Notes under the pieces: model-generated | Database searches by the model: none | What the model was told of the DNA's origin: nothing | Seen by the model: the letters and a program-made list of their open reading frames with translations, nothing else | Translations under genes and position numbers: made by a program | Assembly (NCBI GenBank): GCA_002359315.1 | Contig: DEMS01000003.1 | Coordinates: forward strand, 1 to 64,000 | Source: Bacteroidetes bacterium UBA2664 | GTDB lineage: Bacteria; Bacteroidota; Rhodothermia; Balneolales; Balneolaceae | Length of the DNA: 64,000 nucleotides | Direction: 5' to 3' | Shown here: one piece after another, positions 44,866-52,830 of the stretch | Layout of the letters: the number at the start of each line of letters is the position of its first letter | How positions within the stretch are numbered: position 1 is the first letter of the stretch

Positions 44866-45996
44866 ATGAATATTCTGGCTATTGAACCATATTATAGTGG
44901 ATCACATCGGGCTTTTTTGAAGGGGTTGATGGAAAATTCTGCCCATAATATAACACCGATAAAGCTCGATTATCGCAGGTGGAAGTGGAGGATGCATGGT
45001 GATTCTGTGAAACTGGCTGAGATGTCGAGCCGCATCAGTGAAGAGATCGATCTGTTATTGGTTAGCAGCATGACAAACCTGCCCGCTTTTCTGGCTCTCA
45101 CCAATCCACGGTTTGCTTTTACGCCAAAAGTGATGATTATGCATGAAAATCAGCTCACACAACCGATGCCGGAGGGAGAAGAGCGGGATTTGACATATTG
45201 TTATATCAACTATCTAAGTATGCTTTCGGCTGATAAATTGCTATTTACAACAGATCACCATCTGAATGAATTAATGGGTGCACTGCCGGAATTTTTGGAT
45301 CATTTTCCCGATGACAAACACTACAATACAATCAATCAGATCCGTGATAAAAGTTTGGTGATGTATCCCGGACTCAACCTCTCCGTTTTTGATTCACAGC
45401 CCGATACCAGGGATAAGAATAAACGACCGGTGATCGTATGGAACCAGCGTTGGCAGTTTGATCGAAATCCTACTCTATTTTTTAAAGTGCTGAATCGGTT
45501 AAATGATATTGATCTGGAGTTTGATTTGATTTTGGCCGGTGATACCCAGCACAAAAAACCGGAGGAATTTGAAAAAGCGTGGAAACGGTTTGGTGATCAG
45601 ATCACCCATTTTGGATATGTTGAAAATGTTGAGAATTACAGTAAACTACTCCATTCAGGTGATATTGTGGTCTCAACAGCAACGCATGAGTTTTTCTGTG
45701 TAGCCATTATGGAGGCGATTTATTGCGGTTGTCATCCACTGGTTCCAAACCGATTGCATTATCCTGAATTGATTCCGGACACTCTTCACAATCCACTTCT
45801 TCATGCTCCGGTTCTTTATGATACCGAAGATGATCTGTTTCGATGTTTGAAAGATCTACTGACCGGCAAAACCAAACCTCTGCCCAAATCATCCCTTCAG
45901 AATATCAATAAACATCTGGACTGGAAAGAGATGATCGACCGGTATGATGCTCTATTTGACCGACTCAAGCAGACGAAGAGCCGCGCATCATTCTAA
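44866..45996 (+). CDS. DUF3524 glycosyltransferase, tRNA-queuosine mannosyltransferase-like
   Basis: A 376 aa GT4-type enzyme with the N-terminal DUF3524 domain (MNILAIEPYYSGSHRAFLKG, LDYRRWKWRMHG, HENQLTQPMPEGE) and a C-terminal GT-B domain (WNQRWQFDRNP, then HEFFCVAIMEAIYCG, the donor Glu motif). Animal members (GTDC1/QTMAN) add mannose to queuosine in tRNA-Asp; bacterial homologues are thought to act likewise but this is family inference. The protein is cytosolic. It is flanked by the repeat element and convergent dnaB, 5 bases away. Confidence 0.82.
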   Translation: MNILAIEPYYSGSHRAFLKGLMENSAHNITPIKLDYRRWKWRMHGDSVKLAEMSSRISEEIDLLLVSSMTNLPAFLALTNPRFAFTPKVMIMHENQLTQPMPEGEERDLTYCYINYLSMLSADKLLFTTDHHLNELMGALPEFLDHFPDDKHYNTINQIRDKSLVMYPGLNLSVFDSQPDTRDKNKRPVIVWNQRWQFDRNPTLFFKVLNRLNDIDLEFDLILAGDTQHKKPEEFEKAWKRFGDQITHFGYVENVENYSKLLHSGDIVVSTATHEFFCVAIMEAIYCGCHPLVPNRLHYPELIPDTLHNPLLHAPVLYDTEDDLFRCLKDLLTGKTKPLPKSSLQNINKHLDWKEMIDRYDALFDRLKQTKSRASF

Positions 45997-46001
45997 CATC
46001 G

Positions 46002-47519
46002 TTAAAACGGTGCCTTATCATCTCCGCCCGGAGAATGGGTAGGGGGCGGAAGTGCAGTGCCCGGCGCCGGTTCATTGAGATAGTCGTTACCACCGGGTGA
46101 GTGTGGATCTGCATCGGCTCGGGTGAGACGTTCAAAACGTGCATACTCTTTCACAAAGAACATTCGTGTAGATCCAACCGGACCATTTCGCTGTTTTCCG
46201 ATAATCAGTTCTGCCAAGCCATTCGTTGATTCACCTTCTGCAGTTGTTGTAATACCGTAGTACTCCGGCCGATAGAGAAAACAGACTACATCCGCATCCT
46301 GTTCAATCGATCCGGACTCACGCAAGTCGCTAAGCTGCGGACGCTTGTCGCCCCCTCGCTGTTCAACCTGACGACTCAACTGTGATAGTGCAATTACCGG
46401 TACATTCAGCTCTTTGGCCAGTGATTTGAGTCCCCTGGAGATCGTTGCAATTTCTTGCTCACGATTCCCGATATCTCTTGAACTGGCAGTCATAAGCTGC
46501 AGATAATCAACTACAACCAAGCCTATATCATGTTCGCTTTTAAGTCTCCTGCATTTAGTTCGAAGCTCCATGAGGCTAAGGCTCGGGGTGTCATCAATGA
46601 ATATTTTAGCTGTAAAAAGACGGCTGGCCGCATCGATCAAACGTTTAAAATCTTCATCCTTTACCCGGCCGGTCCGCGCAGCTTGCGCATCAATTCTTGC
46701 TTCCATCGTGAGAAAACGCTGCACCAACTGTTGGGATGACATCTCGAGGCTAAAAATTGCTACACTGGTTTGTAATGATTCATCGGGATGAAGGGCTGCA
46801 TTTCTTGCAGCTGTAAGTGTAAAAGCTGTTTTACCCATCGATGGACGAGCGGCAATGATGATTAGATCGCCATTTTGCCATCCGGAAGTGAAACGATCCA
46901 CATCCAGTCCGGCGGGAACTCCGGTAACACCTTCGGGTTTACCACGCAGTTCTTCCAGATATCCAAGGGTATCCTTCAGGATATCACCAATTGCCGTTGC
47001 ATTGGTTTTTGAGGATGAATTTGCAATATCAAAAATTCGCTGTTCAGCACTATCGAGTACATCATTTGCATCGGTTGTGGTATCGTATGCGGCTTTGATA
47101 ATCTCGTTACAATTCAGAATCAGATTCCGCTTGATCGCTTTTTCTGATATGATTTGAGAGTGATAGTCGATATTTGCTGCAGAACTTACTGACCGTGTAA
47201 GATCGGCCAGATAACCGCTGCCACCCACAGCATCCAATAGATTTTTATCGCGAAGTTCACTTTCCACAGTTAAGATGTCGAGTGGATTGTCGCGCTCGTA
47301 AAGATCGAAAAGTGTTTCAAAAACGTGACGGTTTGCCGGCTTGTAGAAATCATCCGGGCGTAACAGTTGCAAGGCAATCGTTGCCGCTTCTTTTTCGATC
47401 AACATCGCACCGAGAACGGCTTCTTCGACTTCAACTGCCTGTGGAGGTACACGGCCTCCTTCAGATGGAGTGTGCTGGGGAAGATTTTTTTTGTAATCAG
47501 AGCCGTTACTGTTGGCCAT
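46002..47519 (-). CDS. dnaB: Replicative DNA helicase DnaB
   Basis: Hexameric helicase (505 aa) unwinding DNA at the replication fork. Seen: N-terminal domain (about 25-130; PPQAVEVEEAVLGAMLIEKE), RecA-like domain with Walker A ARPSMGKTAF (about 229-238), Walker B VVVDYLQLM, and SDLRESGSIEQDAD. The C-terminal tail is Pro/Gly-rich. Its upstream region has a possible TTGCTC-17-TATTTA promoter. It is convergent with the glycosyltransferase gene. No origin-like repeats or dnaA were seen. Confidence 0.97.
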   Translation of the reverse strand: MANSNGSDYKKNLPQHTPSEGGRVPPQAVEVEEAVLGAMLIEKEAATIALQLLRPDDFYKPANRHVFETLFDLYERDNPLDILTVESELRDKNLLDAVGGSGYLADLTRSVSSAANIDYHSQIISEKAIKRNLILNCNEIIKAAYDTTTDANDVLDSAEQRIFDIANSSSKTNATAIGDILKDTLGYLEELRGKPEGVTGVPAGLDVDRFTSGWQNGDLIIIAARPSMGKTAFTLTAARNAALHPDESLQTSVAIFSLEMSSQQLVQRFLTMEARIDAQAARTGRVKDEDFKRLIDAASRLFTAKIFIDDTPSLSLMELRTKCRRLKSEHDIGLVVVDYLQLMTASSRDIGNREQEIATISRGLKSLAKELNVPVIALSQLSRQVEQRGGDKRPQLSDLRESGSIEQDADVVCFLYRPEYYGITTTAEGESTNGLAELIIGKQRNGPVGSTRMFFVKEYARFERLTRADADPHSPGGNDYLNEPAPGTALPPPTHSPGGDDKAPF

Positions 47520-47972
47520 TGGGTTTGGTGATAATAGTATGAAAATGGTTGCTAAATATAGTTTTCACGTCAGTTGAGCAATTAAGTGAGCACGTTTCTG
47601 GCAGTTACAACAGATTGAATTCATGCAATATGAGTCGGGAATACGATCTATACCGAACAACTGAGTGAACCATTAAAGTAGAAAAATGAGGAGTGGAATT
47701 AAAGAGATTTTTGTGAATTTTTTCTGATTTGTGATTGGTTAATAATTGCAAAAAACAACTTCACGTTCAGTAGTAGTTGAGTAAATGCCGAAAGTGTGAA
47801 AAGGTCGCTTGTGAGAGTAAAAAATGTGGCCGTTTGGTTTCTAAGCTCACAGTACCGGAACTGTTTTATCAGATGGAGAACCTTTTATAGAATCAGTTGA
47901 TAAATACAAATAAAGTTTAACATTGAACTATATTATTATTATTTTATTTGAATCAAAAATAATCAGAATACT
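47520..47972. other. Divergent intergenic region dnaB / LLM oxidoreductase
   Basis: About 450 bases with no ORF of coding character. It should hold the dnaB promoter (minus-strand TTGCTC and TATTTA, 17 apart) and the promoter of the oxidoreductase. An ATT-repeat run lies near 47930-47945. No riboswitch, tRNA or structured RNA was recognised. Confidence 0.45.
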
Positions 47973-49016
47973 ATGGAATTAGGAATTTATACATTTGTCG
48001 AGAATACAGAAGTGCCCGGAGTGGGTCGGTTGAGTCCGGGCCGGCGGCTGGAAAATTTGTTAGAAGAGGCGGAAATTGCAGATAAAATGGGATTGGATGT
48101 TTTTGCAATCGGAGAGCATCATCGGGAAGAGTATGTTTCGTCGGCCCCATCAATAATATTATCAGCGATTGCTGCACGCACTGAAAAGATTCGCCTATCA
48201 AGTGCCGTTACAGTATTGGGCTCTGAGGATCCGGTTCGGGTATTTCAACAATATTCTACATTGGATCTGATTTCCAAAGGGAGAGCGGAAATTATGGTCG
48301 GACGCGGGTCGTTTATAGAGTCGTTTCCGCTTTTTGGTTATGATCTGCAAAACTATGAGGATCTTTTTGATGAAAAACTTGAGATGTTACTGGAAATACA
48401 AAAAGAGGATACTTTAAATTGGAAGGGAACTCATAGCCAGACTGTAAATAGCAGAGGTGTCTATCCACGTCCTCATCAGGAGAAGATACCGATCTGGAGA
48501 GCTGTCGGTGGCACACCAAAGTCAGCGTATCACGCCGGGGCACTGGGATTGCCGATGGCCATTGCAATCATAGGAGGATATCCGGAACAGTTCAAGACGA
48601 TGGCGGATCTTCATAAGCGCGGAGCAGCGGAGCATGGCCATGGTGATTTACCACTCAGTATCAACTCTCACGGGTTTATTGCCGATAGCGCAGATGAGGC
48701 AATGGATATCGCTTTTCCAGCTTTCAAAGTTCAGATGGATCGAATCGGGCGGGAACGAGGCTGGCCGCCTATGAGCCGTGAGCAGTTTGAAGCGTCCTGC
48801 TCTCTAAAAGGGGCCAATGTAGTGGGGGATCCACAACAGGTGATTGATAAGATTTTGTATCAGCATCAAATTTTTAGTCATGACCGTTTTCTTCTTCAAA
48901 TGAGTGTTGGGAGTGTGCCGCATGATAAAATGCTTCGATCGATTGAACTATTTGCCAAGGAAGTGGCACCGGCAGTGAGGAAGAAGGTAGAAAGCAGAAG
49001 GCAGAAGAGTTTGTAA
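47973..49016 (+). CDS. LLM class flavin-dependent oxidoreductase
   Basis: Bacterial luciferase-like monooxygenase-fold protein (347 aa). Seen: MELGIYTFVEN start, GLDVFAIGEHH, SSAPSIILSAIAART, EIMVGRGSFIESFPLFG, and VVGDPQQVIDKI near the end, which are LLM family landmarks. It would use reduced FMN or F420 on an unknown substrate; some members in sulfur clusters act on sulfonates or thio compounds. A transsulfuration enzyme and peptidase follow, but the 298-base gap makes co-transcription uncertain. Confidence 0.88.
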   Translation: MELGIYTFVENTEVPGVGRLSPGRRLENLLEEAEIADKMGLDVFAIGEHHREEYVSSAPSIILSAIAARTEKIRLSSAVTVLGSEDPVRVFQQYSTLDLISKGRAEIMVGRGSFIESFPLFGYDLQNYEDLFDEKLEMLLEIQKEDTLNWKGTHSQTVNSRGVYPRPHQEKIPIWRAVGGTPKSAYHAGALGLPMAIAIIGGYPEQFKTMADLHKRGAAEHGHGDLPLSINSHGFIADSADEAMDIAFPAFKVQMDRIGRERGWPPMSREQFEASCSLKGANVVGDPQQVIDKILYQHQIFSHDRFLLQMSVGSVPHDKMLRSIELFAKEVAPAVRKKVESRRQKSL

Positions 49017-49314
49017 CACGAATTGCATCGATTTTCACGAAATGCTCCATTTTGATTCCATGAAGCGCTCCAAGCGTAGCGTTGTAAAAATCACGAGTAT
49101 TCTTGAAGTCAGTAGAGTACAGAGCAGGAATTGTGTTGTTGTCTGATTGATTGGGCGCTAATCAGTGTGTCTGTGAGTTTCCGAAATAAGTTCAGTTTTA
49201 TAATTATTCAGATTATCGAGTTGGGATTTGGATTTAACGTGTGAGATGAGATGTCTTACGATGAAAAAAAGTTATATTCTACAGATATACACAATCCAAA
49301 AATTCAGAGTCGTT
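49017..49314. other. Intergenic region before the transsulfuration gene
   Basis: About 300 bases. An upstream in-frame TTG-type extension (from 49228) exists but looks non-coding. A CTGATT/AATCAG stem is present near 49143-49166. No SAM riboswitch is seen here, in contrast to the metY operon. Confidence 0.4.
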
Positions 49315-50499
49315 ATGTCGAATCAGTCAAAATCGGGAAAAGGAACAGAATCGGTATGGGCGGGGGAACTGAAAGCATTTCATGATGGGAGTCATACCGT
49401 TCCAATCGTAAACAGTGTAACTTTTGCATATAATGACCTGGATGAGTGGTATGAAGTTGCCAAAGGGGAACGGGAAGGACATATTTACAGCCGAAATACC
49501 AATCCAACCGTACAGGTTCTGGAGGAAAAAATCCGCATTTTGGAAGGTGCTGAAGCAGCTACTTCTTTTTCATCGGGGATGGCAGGAATCAGTAACACCC
49601 TTTTTGCCTTGCTTAAACCGGGTAGCCGTGTCGTATCGATTAAAGATTCTTATGGGGGTACAAGCCGACTTTTCCTGGAATTCTTGCCCGCCTACAATAT
49701 CAAGGTAATCCTCTGTGAAACGGATGATCATGAGCAGATGGAACGGGAGATAGCAGAGGGTTGTGATCTGGTCTATTTGGAGTCACCCACGAATCCAACT
49801 CTCAAAGTGATCGATCTGGAAAGAATTGCGAAAGCGGCAAAAAAAGCAGGGGCTGTGACTGTTGTAGATAATACATTTGCCTCACCGATAAACCAAAACC
49901 CAATCGAATTGGGTGCAGATCTGGTCATTCACAGTGCCACAAAATATTTGGGCGGACACTCCGACACACTTTGTGGGCTGGTATGTGGAAGCAAGTCACT
50001 GATTCATAAAATTTTTCTATATCGGGAAATCAATGGCGCAAGTCTTCATCCGGAGACCGCGTATAACGTGATCCGAGGGATGAAAACACTCGAATTACGG
50101 GTGAATCGTCAGAATAATAACGCAATGGCTATTGCCCGTTTTCTGAGTGATCATCCAAAAGTGGAACAGGTCTACTACCCGGGATTAGAAAAACATCCGG
50201 GTCATGACATTGCCAAGAGGCAGATGCACGGTTTTGGAGGCATACTTAGTTTTGAGCTGAAAGGGGGGTATGAAAGTGTAAAAACATTGCTTCACAATCT
50301 GAAATATGTACACCTTGCGGCAAGTTTGGGATCCGTGAGCACGCTTGCGGGTCCGCCCAGGACTACCAGTCATGTTGAACTATCCGAAGAGCAACGCCGG
50401 CAACTCGGAATTTCTGAAAGTTTAATACGCTACTCCGCCGGAATTGAAAATGCTGAGGATCTGATTGCAGACCTGGAACAAGGGTTGGGGCTGATTTAG
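49315..50499 (+). CDS. Cystathionine gamma-synthase/lyase family PLP enzyme
   Basis: Cys/Met metabolism PLP enzyme (394 aa from ATG 49315). Seen: YSRNTNPTVQVLEEKI, SGMAGISNTLFALLK, VDNTFASP, PLP Lys in SATKYLGGHSD, and SLGSVSTLAGPPRTTSH. It could be cystathionine gamma-synthase, gamma/beta-lyase or methionine gamma-lyase; sequence alone does not settle which. It complements the riboswitch-controlled metY elsewhere in the window and may provide transsulfuration between homocysteine and cysteine. ATG at 49315 gives the family-like start. The M20 peptidase follows after 5 bases. Confidence 0.9.
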   Translation: MSNQSKSGKGTESVWAGELKAFHDGSHTVPIVNSVTFAYNDLDEWYEVAKGEREGHIYSRNTNPTVQVLEEKIRILEGAEAATSFSSGMAGISNTLFALLKPGSRVVSIKDSYGGTSRLFLEFLPAYNIKVILCETDDHEQMEREIAEGCDLVYLESPTNPTLKVIDLERIAKAAKKAGAVTVVDNTFASPINQNPIELGADLVIHSATKYLGGHSDTLCGLVCGSKSLIHKIFLYREINGASLHPETAYNVIRGMKTLELRVNRQNNNAMAIARFLSDHPKVEQVYYPGLEKHPGHDIAKRQMHGFGGILSFELKGGYESVKTLLHNLKYVHLAASLGSVSTLAGPPRTTSHVELSEEQRRQLGISESLIRYSAGIENAEDLIADLEQGLGLI

Positions 50500-50504
50500 T
50501 AGAA

Positions 50505-51653
50505 ATGAGTATGATCAACATCAATTATATTACTGAAACCCTTCAAAAGCTGGTACAGATCAACTCAGTGAATCCGGGCTTGGATGAAAATGGTCCTGGA
50601 GAGGTGGAAATAGGCACTTATATTGCAGAACGGCTTCAGGAGATGGGAATTGAGCCGATGGTGGATGAACTGGCGCCCGGAAGATTAAATGTGACCGGTG
50701 TGATCAAAGGGGATGGGACTGGGCGTTCTCTGATGCTGAATGCTCATATGGATACGGTCGGGGTGAAGGGAATGACGGAGCCATTCTCGGGCAGGATTCA
50801 GGATGGAAAATTGTATGGACGTGGTTCATATGATATGAAAGGGAGTATCGCGGCGATATTGGGAGTGGCGAAAGCAATTTGCGAGAGTGGGAAGTCGCTT
50901 AAAGGGGATCTGATACTCTCATTTGTGGCGGATGAGGAGTATGAAAGTATTGGGGCAGAGTCGTTGGTGAAGAAAATCCGGACAGATGATTGTATTGTGA
51001 CGGAGCCGACAGATCTGAAGCTCTGTACGGCTCACCGCGGGTTTGGTATCTGGAAGATCCATACAAAAGGAAAAACGGCACATGGCGGGAATCATCATCT
51101 GGGAGTCGATGCCAATGCAAATATGGGATTGTTGATGGCTGAGCTCTACCGGTGGTCGGATCGGTTGCAAAAAGAAAAAATACATCCGCTCTGTGGTGCA
51201 GCCTCTATGCATCTGCCACTGGTAAACGGAGGGAGGAGTCTTTTTGTCTACTCACACGAATGTGAAATTCATGTCGAACGAAGAACAATACCCGGTGAAA
51301 GCAGAGAGGAGATTGAGCAGGATATAAAAAAACTGTTGAATGAGATAGCAAGGGATTACCCGGGATTTGAGGCATCGATGGAGTTGGTGATTTGGCGGAG
51401 TCCTTATGAAATCGAAGAAAATTGTTCTATTGTGAAGAGAGTGGCAGATTCACTCGAAAAAGTGACAGATGAAATACCGGAATTCATTGGCCACACCTGG
51501 TGGGAAGACTCGGCAATTTTTGGGGATTCGGGGATTGAAACCGTTATTTTGGGACCAAAAGGCGGTGGTATCCATGAGGATGTAGAGTGGGTTGAGATGG
51601 AGAGTGTTAGGGAGTTAGCTGGGGTTATTTGGGATTTATGTCTTGATAAATAA
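50505..51653 (+). CDS. M20 family metallopeptidase (ArgE/DapE/ACY1-like)
   Basis: Zinc-dependent amidohydrolase (382 aa). Seen: metal site LNAHMDTVG, DMKGSIAAILG, catalytic Glu pair in VADEEYESIGAE, TEPTDLKLCTAHRG, and a dimerisation (lid) domain starting about residue 180. Typical substrates are N-acetyl or N-succinyl amino acids; which one is not visible. It starts 5 bases after the transsulfuration gene, so one operon is likely, perhaps releasing an acylated sulfur amino acid. Confidence 0.9.
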   Translation: MSMININYITETLQKLVQINSVNPGLDENGPGEVEIGTYIAERLQEMGIEPMVDELAPGRLNVTGVIKGDGTGRSLMLNAHMDTVGVKGMTEPFSGRIQDGKLYGRGSYDMKGSIAAILGVAKAICESGKSLKGDLILSFVADEEYESIGAESLVKKIRTDDCIVTEPTDLKLCTAHRGFGIWKIHTKGKTAHGGNHHLGVDANANMGLLMAELYRWSDRLQKEKIHPLCGAASMHLPLVNGGRSLFVYSHECEIHVERRTIPGESREEIEQDIKKLLNEIARDYPGFEASMELVIWRSPYEIEENCSIVKRVADSLEKVTDEIPEFIGHTWWEDSAIFGDSGIETVILGPKGGGIHEDVEWVEMESVRELAGVIWDLCLDK

Positions 51654-51668
51654 GTGCTGAATAGTTAG

Positions 51669-51716
51669 TGTTTAGGTGTTTAGGTGTTTAGGTGTTTAGG
51701 TGTTTAGGTGTTTTGG
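51669..51716. repeat. 8-bp tandem repeat (TGTTTAGG x5, plus one degenerate copy)
   Basis: Five exact copies of TGTTTAGG (51669-51708) and a variant TGTTTTGG. It lies 15-60 bases after the M20 peptidase stop and about 45 bases before the GH16 start, so copy-number change could alter GH16 promoter spacing. Confidence 0.9.
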
Positions 51717-51756
51717 ATGAATTACATTCAGTGAACATGATCAACTTTTAATACAA

Positions 51757-52575
51757 TTGATATGCGAATCTTTATTTATTTATTTATTTCTTATAGCAGC
51801 TTTTATGATGTCTTGCAGTGAATCAGAGTCAGAAACAGATACGAATAATGAGAATAACTGGCAACTGGTATGGAGTGATGAATTTGACTATGATGGATTG
51901 CCGGATTCGGAGAAGTGGGCGTATGATATTGGTTATATTGCCAATAATGAAAAACAGTATTACACGGAAGAACGTCTTGAGAATGCAAGGGTTGAGGATG
52001 GACACTTGATTATTGAAGCAAGACTTGAAGAGTGGGAAGATTTCGATTATACTTCGGCCCGACTCGTGACACGTGACAGGGAAACCTGGACGTATGGACG
52101 TTTTGAGATGCGGGCTAAAGTTCCAACTGGACGCGGTACGTGGCCTGCATTTTGGATGCTGGGGGATAACATCAGTGAAGTGGGCTGGCCGGCCAGTGGC
52201 GAAATTGATATCATGGAGTATGTAGGTTATGATCCGAATCGTTTTCATGGGTATGTGCACACCGAAGCTTACAACCATACGATTGGAACCAACAAAGGAA
52301 ACTCAATTGAGGTAGATAGGGCCTGGGAGGATTTTCATATTTTTGCTGTTGAGTGGTATGAAGACCGAATTGATTTTTTTGTGGATGATGTGAATTACTT
52401 CACATTTGAAAAGGAGTCGGATAATGACGATGTTTGGCCTTTTGATAAACCACATTATCTATTGCTCAATCTGGCCATCGGTGGAAACTGGGGTGGTACA
52501 GAAGGAATTGATGATTCGCTATTTCCTCATCAATATGTCGTAGACTATGTGAGAGTCTATCAGAAGCCTGAATAG
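51757..52575 (+). CDS. Glycoside hydrolase family 16 lipoprotein (endo-beta-glucanase type), possibly phase-variable
   Basis: A 272 aa GH16 protein, likely a laminarinase or related beta-1,3(4)-glucanase. The catalytic block is GEIDIMEYVG (nucleophile Glu, Asp, acid/base Glu), and the rest is a beta-sandwich (WSDEFDYDGLPDSEKW, GRFEMRAKVPTGRGTWPAFWML). It has a hydrophobic leader and lipobox FMMSC, so is exported and lipid-anchored. The only start in frame with the leader is TTG at 51757. The better ATG at 51762 is out of frame because of a TTTA repeat at 51771-51789; loss of one unit would join it to the GH16 frame as MRIFIYLFLIAAFMMSC. Confidence 0.9.
   Translation: MICESLFIYLFLIAAFMMSCSESESETDTNNENNWQLVWSDEFDYDGLPDSEKWAYDIGYIANNEKQYYTEERLENARVEDGHLIIEARLEEWEDFDYTSARLVTRDRETWTYGRFEMRAKVPTGRGTWPAFWMLGDNISEVGWPASGEIDIMEYVGYDPNRFHGYVHTEAYNHTIGTNKGNSIEVDRAWEDFHIFAVEWYEDRIDFFVDDVNYFTFEKESDNDDVWPFDKPHYLLLNLAIGGNWGGTEGIDDSLFPHQYVVDYVRVYQKPE
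51771..51789 (+). repeat. Tetranucleotide SSR (TTTA x4.75) in the GH16 signal peptide
   Basis: Four full TTTA units plus TTT inside the leader-peptide codons. A change of one unit shifts the frame between ATG 51762 and the GH16 domain. In the present length the ATG frame stops at TGA 51819-51821 after 19 codons. Confidence 0.9.
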
Positions 52576-52830
52576 TTCGATCAGGAATACTGTTTTTCTT
52601 CAATGCTTAAGGCTCAGGGCTCAGGCTGGGGCGTAGCGGAAGTCCCGACACCTCGGGAGTGTATGGTTCAGGGCACAGGGCTCAAAGTTTTCAGTATTGA
52701 TTATTTAGTGCAGAGAATATAGTGCTGAATACAGAAAACTGAATACAGAATATGAATTCAGTAACCTGAATGCTGAAGACTGAGAGCTGAGAGCTGAGAG
52801 CTGAGAGCTGTTCGCAAAGTGATCGAAAAT
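52576..52830. repeat. Intergenic low-complexity region with heptamer repeat and hairpin
   Basis: It contains the hairpin TCCCGA-CACC-TCGGGA (52643-52658), paired direct repeats of CTGAATACAGAA, and four and a half tandem copies of CTGAGAG (52780-52810). No ORF of coding character. It separates the GH16 and histidine kinase genes, which are convergent. Confidence 0.75.

Noticed and set aside
47520..47972. Replication origin next to dnaB
   Set aside because: No DnaA-box clusters and no dnaA/dnaN genes; only ordinary AT-rich promoter DNA.
51762..51821. A separate 19-codon upstream peptide before GH16
   Set aside because: More simply explained as the out-of-phase reading of the GH16 leader caused by the TTTA repeat.
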